From JAGQVA01 sp033764335 (GTDB taxonomy: Bacteria; Bacteroidota; Bacteroidia; J057): a DNA stretch of 64,000 bases. This document shows positions 44,342 to 54,314 of this stretch, in pieces; positions within the stretch are counted from its first letter, which is position 1; the number at the start of each line of letters is the position of its first letter. The stretch is taken from assembly GCA_033764335.1 (NCBI GenBank), contig JANRJC010000051.1, forward strand, positions 62,001 to 126,000. The letters are read 5' to 3'. Both the position numbers and the translations under genes were made by a program. The notes beneath the pieces are model-generated. The model saw only the letters and a list, made by a program, of their open reading frames with translations, had not been told where the DNA came from and did not search any database.

Positions 44342-47300
44342 TTAAAGGGTGAGGTTGATTTTGAATCCGTAAGAGCGGGTGGAGGGAAGTTGGGTCACTT
44401 CAAACCCCGGTACCAACGTACCGCCATTAAGTGCTTGCGCTTCCGGATCTATATAGGGCACTTTCGTCCAGAGGAAAAGATTGTTTCCTACTGCGGCAAT
44501 GGACAGACCGTTGATCCCTGCTTTGGAAAGAAAGGACCCCGGCAGAGAATAACTCAGGTTGATTTCCCGCAGTTTTACATACGAGGCGTCAAAACTATTG
44601 GCCTCTGCATTCTCCCTCGCATGAATACCGCCGTAATAATAGTCTTCTGCCGCCACTACGGTTGTATTGGGGCTATAGGTTCCGTCTGCATTTTGTACAA
44701 CACCTTCTCCTACAATACCATCTTCTCTTCCCGCCAGCGTAATGGGGAGAATGCCGCTTTCGGTTCCAATGGCATGGGTATAGGAATAAATAATTCCCCC
44801 CTGCCGGAAATCAAACAAAGCATACAAACTCAGCCCTTTAAAGCGGATTGCGGAGGAAAGCCCTAACATCCAGTCGGGATTATAATTGCCAACATTGGCT
44901 CTTGGGCCGAGGATTGGAAGGCCATTTTCATTGTAAACAATTTCTCCTTGTTCCGTTCTTACATAAGTATTGCCGTAAATATCCCCCATTCTCCCACCCG
45001 GTCTTGCCTCAACCGTTACCCCGTCGGGACCTTCCCCGATGATATACGATTCCAGGTCTTTATACAATTCGACTACCTTGCCCCGGTTGCGGGTGAAATT
45101 GGCGTTGATATTCCATTCGAAGTCAGGCGTTTTTACCGGAACAAGGCCCAGCATGAACTCTATTCCGCTATTTTCGATTCTGCCTGCATTGGCAAATACA
45201 GACTGATAACCCGCCGACTGCGAGATGGCAAAAGAAATGATCTGGTTGGTGCTGATCGTTTTATACACACTGATATCCACTTTTATTCTTCTTTTCAGCA
45301 GGTAACTTTCGAGGCCAAACTCATACGAATCGGTCTGCTCCGGTTTTAAGTCTGCTGCCGGCAACTGGTCGGGATTGGTAACGCTATTAGGCAGAGTGGC
45401 AAACTGGTAGGTTTTGTACAAAAGGAAAGGATCGGTGTCTTTCCCTACCCGTGCGATATTAAACCGGGCTTTCAGGAAGTCCACCGACTTGCCCAAATCC
45501 AGTATTTCGGAGGGAATTACGCTGAACGATAAGGAAGGGTAAAAATAAGAATTGTCCGCTGCCGGCAAAGTAGAAGACCAGTCATTTCGGGCGGTTATAT
45601 CGAGGTAAACAAAATCTTTATACCCCAGATTGGCAAAACCGTAAAAACTATTTACCCTTTTCCGTCCGTCGTAACGATAAAGGCTCGGAGTAACATTGAT
45701 ATTTCCGAGGGAATAAATGCCCGGAATCGCCAAACCCTGTCCTTCAATCAGGCTTTCCGATGTATTCTGGTCGAGGCGGTTTCCTCCCACGGAAATTTTG
45801 CTACTGAGGTCTCCGAATGTTTTGTCATAACTAAGGAGGAAGTCTGCATTCACTTCGCGGAAACCAATGGTCTGCTCTCTGTACATTCCGTTGGGGTGAT
45901 ACACCGATCCCATCGGCCTGCGCGACTGGCGGAAATCATTGGAGTAGTCCGTACCAATGCGCAACAGGAGCGACAGTTCCGGAGTGATAGTATAAACGGA
46001 GGATATTTTCCCGAAGAGGCGATCTTTGTCAAATCCATTGATATGCTCATGGGCAATCAAAAACGGATTGTCTGCCCAGGTAAAAATATTGCGCTGAACC
46101 CGGTCTTTTTCGAGCCAGTATTCACGGAGCCACTCCATGTCCACATTGGTATAGTTCCAGAGCAGGGCGTACATCAGCCCCTGGCCGCCGTAACCGGCTA
46201 CGGGGAGGTTGTCGCTTTTGCTTTTGATATAGGTCGAACTGACGTTGATTGTCCAGTTTTTGTGAGGATTATAACTTGTATTAATGCTGAAATTGTCGCG
46301 GGTGAGGTCGGTATTGGGTACGATACCGGTATTGTAGGAGTTGGCGTAGGCGAGTTTGAAATTGCCTTTGTCGTTGCCGCCGGTTACCGATACCTGGTTG
46401 TTGGTAGCAACCCCCGTCTGGAAAAAATCTTCCAGCCGGTAGCGGTAGCTGAAAGTTTCGGGTTGACTATTGTCGTAACCGGGGCTTCCGTCCTGGACGA
46501 TAGACAGGTTTTGTTTAAGAGATGGGCCAAAATTGGTACCGAAGTCGGCATAATACTCCAGGCCCCAGCCACCGCCGTATTCGTTTTGCACTTCGGGCAG
46601 CACGAGCGGGCTGCTAAACATCGTGGAAGAACTTAGGCTCACCCCGAGGCCCTTTTGGTTTTTGCCCGATTTAGTGGTGATGACAAATACGCCGTTGGCG
46701 GCGCGGGATCCGTAGAGCGCAGAAGCCGCAGCGCCTTTTAGTACCGAGATAGACTCAATATCGTCGGGGTTGATTTCGGCGGCACCGTTGCCATAGTCGG
46801 TGGGCAGGTTGGCCTGGTCGGTATTGCCGCCACCGATGCCATAGATGGAATTATTGACGGGCACGCCGTCCACGATAAAGAGAGGCGAATTGTTGTTGAT
46901 ATTCAGCGAGTTTTCACCGCGGATAATGACTCTCGCCGAACTGGCGAGGCCGTTGTTTGCCCCCGTAACCTGCACCCCGGCGAGTTTGCCGGAGAGGTTG
47001 TTGATCAGATTGGTGGAGCGCGTCTGGGAAATGTCTTCGCTGGAAATACTCTGCACGGCGTAGCCGAGTGCTTTTTTGTCGCGTGCGATGCCGAGAGCAG
47101 TGATTAGAACCTCTTCGGCGTTGCCGGTATTTTCAAGAAGCACAACGGTGATCGTCAATTGATTGCCGACGGCCAGTTTTTGCGTCAGATACCCAAGATA
47201 GGAGATAACAAGCGTATCGTTGGGATGAGCTTTGATTTGAAATTCTCCGTTTTCGCCGGAAAGCGTTCCGTTGGCGGAATTTTGAACCAGGATAGTCGCA

Positions 47301-47452
47301 CCGGTGAGCGGTAGGCCTTGAGCATCAGCGACTTTCCCGGAAATATTCATCTGTCCCCATGCGGGTATAACACAGACCAAAAACACCAGGAACATGCCCG
47401 GAAGCTTAAATGTCCCCATGGAAAAGGTAAAAGCTGTAAAACTTCGGTTCAT
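44342..47452 (-). CDS. SusC/RagA-family TonB-linked outer-membrane transporter
   Basis: 1036 residues. After a signal (VFLVCVIPAWGQ) comes the carboxypeptidase-like domain (MNISGKVADAQGLPLTGATILVQ), the TonB-box region with the SusC signature (VLITALGIARDKKALGYAVQ), the plug (LAGVQVTGANNGLASSARVIIRG, PLFIVDGVPVNN) and a 22-strand barrel ending YGFKINLTL. With the SusD-like partner it imports oligomers too large for porins. It is the first gene of a leftward operon and is divergent from the caspase-subtilisin gene. Confidence 0.95.
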   Translation of the reverse strand: MNRSFTAFTFSMGTFKLPGMFLVFLVCVIPAWGQMNISGKVADAQGLPLTGATILVQNSANGTLSGENGEFQIKAHPNDTLVISYLGYLTQKLAVGNQLTITVVLLENTGNAEEVLITALGIARDKKALGYAVQSISSEDISQTRSTNLINNLSGKLAGVQVTGANNGLASSARVIIRGENSLNINNNSPLFIVDGVPVNNSIYGIGGGNTDQANLPTDYGNGAAEINPDDIESISVLKGAAASALYGSRAANGVFVITTKSGKNQKGLGVSLSSSTMFSSPLVLPEVQNEYGGGWGLEYYADFGTNFGPSLKQNLSIVQDGSPGYDNSQPETFSYRYRLEDFFQTGVATNNQVSVTGGNDKGNFKLAYANSYNTGIVPNTDLTRDNFSINTSYNPHKNWTINVSSTYIKSKSDNLPVAGYGGQGLMYALLWNYTNVDMEWLREYWLEKDRVQRNIFTWADNPFLIAHEHINGFDKDRLFGKISSVYTITPELSLLLRIGTDYSNDFRQSRRPMGSVYHPNGMYREQTIGFREVNADFLLSYDKTFGDLSSKISVGGNRLDQNTSESLIEGQGLAIPGIYSLGNINVTPSLYRYDGRKRVNSFYGFANLGYKDFVYLDITARNDWSSTLPAADNSYFYPSLSFSVIPSEILDLGKSVDFLKARFNIARVGKDTDPFLLYKTYQFATLPNSVTNPDQLPAADLKPEQTDSYEFGLESYLLKRRIKVDISVYKTISTNQIISFAISQSAGYQSVFANAGRIENSGIEFMLGLVPVKTPDFEWNINANFTRNRGKVVELYKDLESYIIGEGPDGVTVEARPGGRMGDIYGNTYVRTEQGEIVYNENGLPILGPRANVGNYNPDWMLGLSSAIRFKGLSLYALFDFRQGGIIYSYTHAIGTESGILPITLAGREDGIVGEGVVQNADGTYSPNTTVVAAEDYYYGGIHARENAEANSFDASYVKLREINLSYSLPGSFLSKAGINGLSIAAVGNNLFLWTKVPYIDPEAQALNGGTLVPGFEVTQLPSTRSYGFKINLTL

Positions 47453-47750
47453 ACAGTTTGGGTTAAAATTTGGCGCAAAGGTAGGAGACCGAAGTAAAAA
47501 AACAGTACGGGATGAGTTAAGGTTTGGTTAAGAATTAGGGGGATGGAAATAATTTTTATTTATCAAGGTGAGAAAAAAACAATGCGTACGTCTAATAAGG
47601 GAAATATTTTTATTTGCCTCAAATATGGCGATAAAGAACATCGTTGGTAAAATTATAGACACGGAACGCTATTTCATGGTTGTGTATTAATCTTTGAGTC
47701 ATTATATTTAAACCATCGCATCAATTAATCCTTGCTAATATAACACCAAT
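47453..47750. other. Divergent intergenic region between susC-like and caspase-subtilisin genes
   Basis: 298 bp, distinctly AT-rich in the right half. It must hold promoters for both directions. I see AT-rich candidates but no exact TAnnTTTG element on the caspase side and no strong inverted repeat. Confidence 0.6.
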
Positions 47751-50384
47751 ATGCCTACTGGTTATTCGCTTCACATCGGTGTAAACATCGCCAATGAAAT
47801 CCATTATGGGAAAGACCTCCCACAATTAAAAGCTGCTGTTAATGATGCTCTTTTCTGGGAATCGTATGCTCGTTCTCAAGGTTATCGCACGCAAAGTCTG
47901 CACGACAAAGCAGCTACGGTAGATGCTGTTAAACAAATATTAAATTTATACTCAAAAAACATGAAGGCAGGTGATATTTTATTACTCACCTATGCCGGCC
48001 ATGGCGGACAGATAACGAATGACAGACCCATTAGCCTAGATTCGGAGGGGTATGACCAAACCTGGTGTCTTTATGACCGCCAGATGCTGGATGATGAGAT
48101 CTATGAGTGTTTTGAGTCATTTGTAGAAGGTACCCGGATATTGGTTGTTTCTGACAGTTGTCATTCTGGGACTATTACACGGGATGAAGAAATAGATCTC
48201 AGCAAACTGTTTGCTGAGGGAATGGCAATGGCTGCGGAGACAAGAGGATTGCGATCTCGACAACTCCCTATGTCGGTTTTACGATTTGCCTTAAACTATT
48301 CAGGAAAAGTATATCAGCCTCTACAGGAGAAATACAAAATAAAACCTAAGGTATCAGGAATTAAAGCCGCCGTCAAGTTATTGGCAGCCTGCCAAGATGA
48401 TCAACAAACGCTGGACGGGCCTGAAAATGGCATTTTTACGGCAGCCCTGAAGCAGATTCTAAACAATCCGCTTTATCAGGATAAACCCTGCGAAGAACTG
48501 CTAAAAGCTGTTTCTGAAATGTATTTTTTCCCCAATCCCAATTTTTTTCAGTATGGTAGTATTATTCCGTCCTTTGATCGTCATTTCCCATTCCAGATAG
48601 ATATTCCAGAGGCTGATAAAATCAGTGGATACCGAAATCCGGAGATGGCGCAAATTCGGCCGACAATAAAAACCAGCCAACCCTGGACATCGGAAACGGC
48701 AGAAATAAAAACACCCGCGGTGCTTGTCGTTGAAATGGAAAATTCGCTTCACAATCCCTTCATTGGAGGAGGAGAGGTTATTATTCTGGAGGAAAAAAAC
48801 CAAAACGGAAAACAGATATATACCCTAGAGCTCCCCTCCGTGCCGTATCAACAGGGGTGGAGTGTAGCTCATGCCTTGCAGACTACTCTTCGTAAAAGAG
48901 ATATTATAGCTTTCGTTGAACCTGTAATATCTGCTAATCCCGAGTCGGGTAATAACATAACAACCCGTGAGGCGCTGCGAGAATCGGGATATATGCCTCA
49001 CTGGCCTCCGGCAATCGAAGAAACCATTGGCTGGCATTTGGACGAAAATCATTCACAATTGGCTCAGGCACGGGAAGAAGTACAGAAAAAAGTGGGCGAT
49101 TTGCCTGTAATCCGCATCGCACAGATAGATACGGGCTATGTTCTTAATCATCCCGGTCAACCCAAATACCTCAATTTTGACCTGGCCCGGAGTTTTGTAA
49201 ACGGCGAAAACCGGAATCAAGCCCTTGATGCAAAGGGGGGAGGAGATGGACAAGATGGCCACGGTCTTGGTACAGTTACTATTCTGGCTGGTAAAAAAGC
49301 AAAATTACCTTCTCCTGTTTTTAGGCCGGGTGAGATGGAAACAGAAATTGGAGCGATTCCTTTTGCCGAGGTAATCCCGATTCGCATTTCCGATTCAGTT
49401 GCAATTTTAAATACCGAAAATTTTTGTGAAGCAGTTCGTCATGCCATTGAGGCCGAGTGCGAAGTCATTACGATGTCCATGGGAGGGAAACCCAGTCTGA
49501 AAATGGCCCGTGCCGTGAATGAAGCTTATGAAGCGGGGATTGTAATGGTAACGGCTGCCGGAAACAACTGGTTTAAAGGAATAAAAAGTCTTTTGCCCAA
49601 ATGTGTGCTTTTCCCGGCGGCTTTTCCCCGAGTAATTGCAGCCACGGGTGCCATGTATAACCAAAGGCCTTATGATAAGGAATTTATGGTAAAATCGCGC
49701 GAGGATACCGATATGAGTCGCCACATGCAGGGTTCATGGGGACCTCCTTCTCGTATGACAAAAGCACTGGCGGCTTACTCTCCTAATATTTTGTGGGCAG
49801 ACAATTCTTTCTTGCAGCCATTTGTACGAAATGGTGCGGGCACTTCCTGCGCTACTCCACAGGTTGCGGCGAGTGCTGCACTTTGGATTGCTTACCACAA
49901 AGAAGAACTAAAGGCAAAAGGATATTATAACCCGGGTCAACAATGGAAAAAAGTAGAGGCTGTGCGTTATGCGCTTTATCGTTCGGCAGCAAAAGAATCG
50001 GCTTTCCCTGACTGGAAAAAATATTATGGTAATGGAATTGTCCGTGCTTTTGATGCCTTAAAAGTGGATGTCCCCGATGATTCGCTGCTCCAAAAATCAC
50101 CGGATGCGGAAAGCAGCTACCTGGGATTGATTGAAACAGTAGAAACCTTTTTCCTCAACCGGCCCCTGTTTCGGGCGAAAAAAGAAGGCCCCCAATCAGC
50201 TGCACTGGCGATGGAACTGCTACATCTTTTACAGACCGATCCTCAGTTCTATGATTTATTTTCTGAATTGGATCTTTCCGACAAAAAAACGGTTGAGGCG
50301 ATGGTTGACTCGGATGTGTTCCGCCAACAAGTCCGGGACTCCCGTTATGCTTCAGACTATCTTAAATCTTCAATGACTGATTAA
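47751..50384 (+). CDS. Caspase (C14) - subtilisin (S8) fusion protein
   Basis: Two peptidases in one 877-residue chain. Residues ~1-290 form a caspase/metacaspase fold with the catalytic dyad H84 (YAGHGGQ) and C137 (SDSCHSG). A linker/propeptide-like region (~310-445) leads to a subtilisin domain with the full triad D460 (IDTGY), H504 (DGHGLGT) and S699 (GAGTSCATP) and the oxyanion Asn in TAAGNNW. The last ~120 residues are helical and unassigned. There is no signal peptide or membrane helix, so it should act in the cytoplasm. One domain may activate the other; I infer this from the fusion. It starts an operon: the next caspase gene begins two bases after its stop. Confidence 0.92.
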   Translation: MPTGYSLHIGVNIANEIHYGKDLPQLKAAVNDALFWESYARSQGYRTQSLHDKAATVDAVKQILNLYSKNMKAGDILLLTYAGHGGQITNDRPISLDSEGYDQTWCLYDRQMLDDEIYECFESFVEGTRILVVSDSCHSGTITRDEEIDLSKLFAEGMAMAAETRGLRSRQLPMSVLRFALNYSGKVYQPLQEKYKIKPKVSGIKAAVKLLAACQDDQQTLDGPENGIFTAALKQILNNPLYQDKPCEELLKAVSEMYFFPNPNFFQYGSIIPSFDRHFPFQIDIPEADKISGYRNPEMAQIRPTIKTSQPWTSETAEIKTPAVLVVEMENSLHNPFIGGGEVIILEEKNQNGKQIYTLELPSVPYQQGWSVAHALQTTLRKRDIIAFVEPVISANPESGNNITTREALRESGYMPHWPPAIEETIGWHLDENHSQLAQAREEVQKKVGDLPVIRIAQIDTGYVLNHPGQPKYLNFDLARSFVNGENRNQALDAKGGGDGQDGHGLGTVTILAGKKAKLPSPVFRPGEMETEIGAIPFAEVIPIRISDSVAILNTENFCEAVRHAIEAECEVITMSMGGKPSLKMARAVNEAYEAGIVMVTAAGNNWFKGIKSLLPKCVLFPAAFPRVIAATGAMYNQRPYDKEFMVKSREDTDMSRHMQGSWGPPSRMTKALAAYSPNILWADNSFLQPFVRNGAGTSCATPQVAASAALWIAYHKEELKAKGYYNPGQQWKKVEAVRYALYRSAAKESAFPDWKKYYGNGIVRAFDALKVDVPDDSLLQKSPDAESSYLGLIETVETFFLNRPLFRAKKEGPQSAALAMELLHLLQTDPQFYDLFSELDLSDKKTVEAMVDSDVFRQQVRDSRYASDYLKSSMTD

Positions 50385-50386
50385 TC

Positions 50387-52423
50387 ATGAAAAATCGCAG
50401 TCTATATGCTTCTCTCATAGGTATCAATGCCTATCCCCAAAACCCTCTTTATGGTTGCATGAAAGATGTGTTGGGCATGGATATATTACTCCGAGATCTG
50501 GCTATGCAACAGGGCGAAAATGAGGGAATTAACTATAAACCTTTATACTTTCTGGCCCCTCATGAAGAGGATAAAATGTTCATTTCCGAGCAAATAAGTG
50601 AATCTTATGAAGCTCCTACTTTCGAGAATCTTTCCAACAAAGCTTTTGCCCATTTCAAGCAGGCTCAGTCGGGGGATATTTGTCTTTTTTATTATTGCGG
50701 ACATGGTTCGCAGATAGACGCGCCCACGGAATTTTGGAATAAGTCCGACAAAAAAAATGAAACCCTGGTTTGTGTGGACAGTCGCACAGAAGCGCGTGAG
50801 TTGATAGACAAAGAACTAGCGTATTTGATATGGGATGCGGTCGGTGATAAACCCGATGTACACTGCCTTATTATTACGGACTGCTGCCACTCCGGTAACA
50901 ATTTTCGGGCTGATGTAGAAGAAACTGCCTCCGTGCGTTATCGTATCCTGCCTTCAAGTGGTCAGCAGATTCCGTTTCAGCAGTATCTGGGTTATGACAA
51001 AGGTTTTTACACGGCAAAACCAGATGGTAAATACGACATCAAAATTGCCCGCTACGTGCAACTTGCCGCAGCTAGTGCTCATGAAAAGGCTCTTGAAACC
51101 AGTATTAGCGGGGGGCTATTTACCTCCAAATTATTAGAAGTACTAAAAACCGGAGGCACGGGTAAAAGTTATCGCGAGTTGATGCAGGCGGTTAGTGTCA
51201 GTGTCCGAAATCGTTCAGTCAATCAAAATCCGGTAGCTTTTGCCGAAAACAACAAAGACCTTAACCTCACTTTTTTAGGCGGAGGCATTAAGCCGTATCA
51301 GCCTTCCTTTGAAGTAAGATACGACTACGGCCTGAAAAAATGGATCATGTATGGCGGTAAAATACAGGCAGTTACGTCTTCCCATGCACACAAATCCACG
51401 ATCATTCAAATAGTAGGTACAAACATTACCGCAGAAGTAGTAAAGGTTGAAAATACCCGATCTGAACTTGAGGAAAAATCGTTGGAAACCCTCGATAAAA
51501 CCAAAGAAGGGTATCAGGCCATATTGATTCAACGGGCGGGAAAAAAACTTAAACTAGGGATTTCAGAAGGACTGAAAAGAGAACCGGAATTGTTGGCCCG
51601 ATTAAAAAAGGCTTATCTAAAAACTGATCTTCTCTATGTGGATTTAGAAAACGAAGATGATCTGTCCGATTATTATATCCGCCTTACCGATACCCATGAA
51701 TTCGTCCTCACACATTCGGATGATACGATTCCTATGTTTAGGAGAGAGTCTGATCCGGAAATATTTCTGCAAAATGTAGAAGTATTCGGGAGGTGGGCAA
51801 ACACTGCGGAACTTCAAAATGAAAGCTCCCGATTTTCAGAAAACAACTTTATCTTCAAGTGGGAACGAATCGAAGGCGAAAACCTGACGTATGAAAATTT
51901 GGATACAATTCAGGGTATCACGGAATATGGGTTTGAAAACGAGAAAATCTTCCATTATCGCGAGGGTCAACAACCTGCCTTCCGGCTGAGTATCGCCCTT
52001 CATCCCGAATCCCCGATAGCGGTTTGTTATGTGGGATGTGTGTTTTTGTATAGCCAATATGGCGTTAATCCGGGTATGATTCAACCCGATGAACAAAGAC
52101 TGGTTAAGGGAGGAAACCCTATTTCACTGAGTTATGTGGATAACGGTTTGCGATACCAAACCCTTCCTCTCACCATGAATCCACTATATGCTTCCCATCA
52201 CATATATGAGATTACCGAATACCTGAAATTTTTTGTTTCCACCACTCCCCTTGACCTGGACCGTTTTGCTCAGCCAGAACTGAATCTGGATGGAGAGCCA
52301 AACGACATCATGCGCTCCACCCTGCGCCTGGAATCCCCGAAAGACAGCCTAAACCATAGCGACTGGGCAGTATTTACAATAAAAATCAGAACGAGGAGGG
52401 AGGGGGGATTTCTGTTTAGTTAA
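50387..52423 (+). CDS. Second caspase-family protein with unassigned C-terminal half
   Basis: The N-terminal ~300 residues of this 678-residue protein are a caspase fold: SLIGINAYPQNPLYGCMKD, catalytic H106 in YYCGHGSQ and C167 in ITDCCHSGNN, and AAASAHEKALE further on. The remaining ~370 residues match no family I know; the stretch FRLSIALHPESPIAVCYVGCVFLY and LVKGGNPISLSYVDN loosely resembles the DUF4384-type beta domains that follow bacterial caspases. No signal peptide or membrane helix is present. It is transcribed with the caspase-subtilisin gene, 2 bp downstream of it. Confidence 0.88.
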   Translation: MKNRSLYASLIGINAYPQNPLYGCMKDVLGMDILLRDLAMQQGENEGINYKPLYFLAPHEEDKMFISEQISESYEAPTFENLSNKAFAHFKQAQSGDICLFYYCGHGSQIDAPTEFWNKSDKKNETLVCVDSRTEARELIDKELAYLIWDAVGDKPDVHCLIITDCCHSGNNFRADVEETASVRYRILPSSGQQIPFQQYLGYDKGFYTAKPDGKYDIKIARYVQLAAASAHEKALETSISGGLFTSKLLEVLKTGGTGKSYRELMQAVSVSVRNRSVNQNPVAFAENNKDLNLTFLGGGIKPYQPSFEVRYDYGLKKWIMYGGKIQAVTSSHAHKSTIIQIVGTNITAEVVKVENTRSELEEKSLETLDKTKEGYQAILIQRAGKKLKLGISEGLKREPELLARLKKAYLKTDLLYVDLENEDDLSDYYIRLTDTHEFVLTHSDDTIPMFRRESDPEIFLQNVEVFGRWANTAELQNESSRFSENNFIFKWERIEGENLTYENLDTIQGITEYGFENEKIFHYREGQQPAFRLSIALHPESPIAVCYVGCVFLYSQYGVNPGMIQPDEQRLVKGGNPISLSYVDNGLRYQTLPLTMNPLYASHHIYEITEYLKFFVSTTPLDLDRFAQPELNLDGEPNDIMRSTLRLESPKDSLNHSDWAVFTIKIRTRREGGFLFS

Positions 52424-52475
52424 AATTTTTATCTTATAAATATAAACTATTCACAAATATTAATATTTAAGCATT

Positions 52476-54254
52476 ATGAAGTACAAAAATAAGTTTTGGG
52501 AGAAAAATTTGCTGGCGATTTTTTATTTGGCTGCAGGTTTTCTGATTATTAATTCGACAAGTTGCAAAGACTTGTTTAATAAAAAACCAGTTGTAACAAT
52601 CAAACAAGCGATAAAAGCTCCGGTGGGGATTGCGTTTATAGATGGCGATTTCGCAGCAGCTAAAAATGTGCCCGAAGTCAAAGTAACAATAATTGACAGC
52701 CTCGGTAAAGTGCTTTCATCTAATGGTATCCCTTTTAAGGAAATAACGGTTACTGGTGGTGTGATGAGTGTGGGCTTAGACGAAAGTGCTGATATTAGTG
52801 TTGAAAACCCTTATCGGTTTTTCGTTCGCGCAGAAGCCAGCGGATATATGACGGCAATACGCCCTGTCGTAATCACAGAGGATGCTCCTAATTATGTGCC
52901 GATTTACATGGCTGCTTTAGATGATCTACCTTCCACTGGTCTTGCCGCCTCTGTGGGAAATATTGCGGCCATAAGTGTTGGCAAACTCCAGGAAACTCAA
53001 TTTCTATCCGCAAGAACCGAAAATGGTCTGCCGCTTACCATTCAAATGACTGCGGGAACACAGATGTTATACGATGGCAAACCCGTTGAAACCAATGGTA
53101 CGCTTTCTTATCGTCTGCTTTTGGGCGTTGCGCGAGATTCAAATGCAAACCGAGTTTTTCCAGGAGGATTCGAAGCAACCGATGCGGTGGACGCGAATGG
53201 AAACATACTTGCCAGCCCTTCGGACCCCCTCTTTTTTACCACTGCGGGCTGGTTTTCAATGGAGATGAACATTGAAAAGCAAGAGGTAAACGGCTTTAGT
53301 CAACCGCTGATAGTAGATATGCCCATTGCCGATAGTATCGTGAATCCCCTGACAAACCAGTTTGTCATCGCGGGCGATACTATTCCGCTTTGGAGTTTAA
53401 ACAACCGTACAGGAGTCTGGACGCAGGATTCGTTTACCGTAGTGATGAATGAGGGCGGGAAGCTAAAGGCGCGTTTTCAGGTGTCGCATTTGTCGGATTG
53501 GAATGTGGATTATCAAGGTGGTCAGTGTGCAAATAATTGCACTGTTTCATTTAATGGTTTTACCCCCATAGCCAATAAGCAATATTGGACTCGGTTTGTA
53601 AAACGAAGCGATGGTACTGAAATAAAGGCAAAATTAAATGTTTTCAGTAATTTTTCTAACCCTTTTCAGCTAATTATGTTTCCCGCAGATGCTTCGGTTG
53701 CAAATCCATATAAATTATTGATTCATGATGGGACAAACACCTCTTATCCTGTGATACGGATTAGCGATGATATTGTCTGCGCTCCCAATGCCTCTGTCAA
53801 TCTAAACCTATTTGGCACAGGCGGAACTTGTGCTGAAATTGAGTTTAAGATTGGCGCAGATAATATTAAACCTTGCAATAATTCATTATGGATTAAAAAT
53901 ATCAACGCTAGTTTATATGAGTTTGCAGGCGTTTTACAAGGAAGTGGAGTGGCCAATCCAAGTGGAGTAGGTGTTATACAAAATCTGAGTAATCTTAAAC
54001 AGGTAAGGCTTTGGTATATCAACAAACAAAACAATCAAGATGAGCAGGTTACAATAGATATGAAAATTAATTTTGGAATTAACGTTTCAGGTTCTGATCC
54101 TACTGCCATGATAACAATAAATAATGGTGATCCAACAACATACTCAATACCATATACCAAATCTTCGTCAGCTACTTGTAATTATAAAATGACGGTAACA
54201 CTTCCGAATATAGCTTTCAATATTTCTGGCGGGGTTTGCAATCTACCTTCGTAA
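52476..54254 (+). CDS. Large lipoprotein of unknown function in the caspase operon
   Basis: The signal (NLLAIFYLAAGFLIINSTSC) ends in a lipobox-like STSC, so the 592-residue protein is probably lipid-anchored. The first ~130 mature residues look like a carboxypeptidase-type beta-sandwich (VKVTIIDSLGKVLSSNG). Around residues 280-345, IPLWSLNNRTGVWTQDSF and ARFQVSHLSDWNVDYQGG resemble strands seen in FAM171-like ectodomains. The C-terminal 240 residues contain paired cysteines and beta-rich segments without assignment. It lies 52 bp after the second caspase gene and ends at a strong bidirectional hairpin. Confidence 0.6.
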   Translation: MKYKNKFWEKNLLAIFYLAAGFLIINSTSCKDLFNKKPVVTIKQAIKAPVGIAFIDGDFAAAKNVPEVKVTIIDSLGKVLSSNGIPFKEITVTGGVMSVGLDESADISVENPYRFFVRAEASGYMTAIRPVVITEDAPNYVPIYMAALDDLPSTGLAASVGNIAAISVGKLQETQFLSARTENGLPLTIQMTAGTQMLYDGKPVETNGTLSYRLLLGVARDSNANRVFPGGFEATDAVDANGNILASPSDPLFFTTAGWFSMEMNIEKQEVNGFSQPLIVDMPIADSIVNPLTNQFVIAGDTIPLWSLNNRTGVWTQDSFTVVMNEGGKLKARFQVSHLSDWNVDYQGGQCANNCTVSFNGFTPIANKQYWTRFVKRSDGTEIKAKLNVFSNFSNPFQLIMFPADASVANPYKLLIHDGTNTSYPVIRISDDIVCAPNASVNLNLFGTGGTCAEIEFKIGADNIKPCNNSLWIKNINASLYEFAGVLQGSGVANPSGVGVIQNLSNLKQVRLWYINKQNNQDEQVTIDMKINFGINVSGSDPTAMITINNGDPTTYSIPYTKSSSATCNYKMTVTLPNIAFNISGGVCNLPS

Positions 54255-54262
54255 AATTAGCC

Positions 54263-54307
54263 TTTAAAACCATTCCCCAGATTTATTTTCTGAGGAATGG
54301 TTTTAAA
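54263..54307. terminator. Strong bidirectional terminator
   Basis: TTTAAAACCATTCC (54263-54276) pairs perfectly with GGAATGGTTTTAAA (54294-54307); an inner CAGA/TCTG pair extends the stem. Each side has a run of T when read as RNA from that strand. It separates the two convergent caspase operons. Confidence 0.9.
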
Positions 54308-54314
54308 TAAAATA

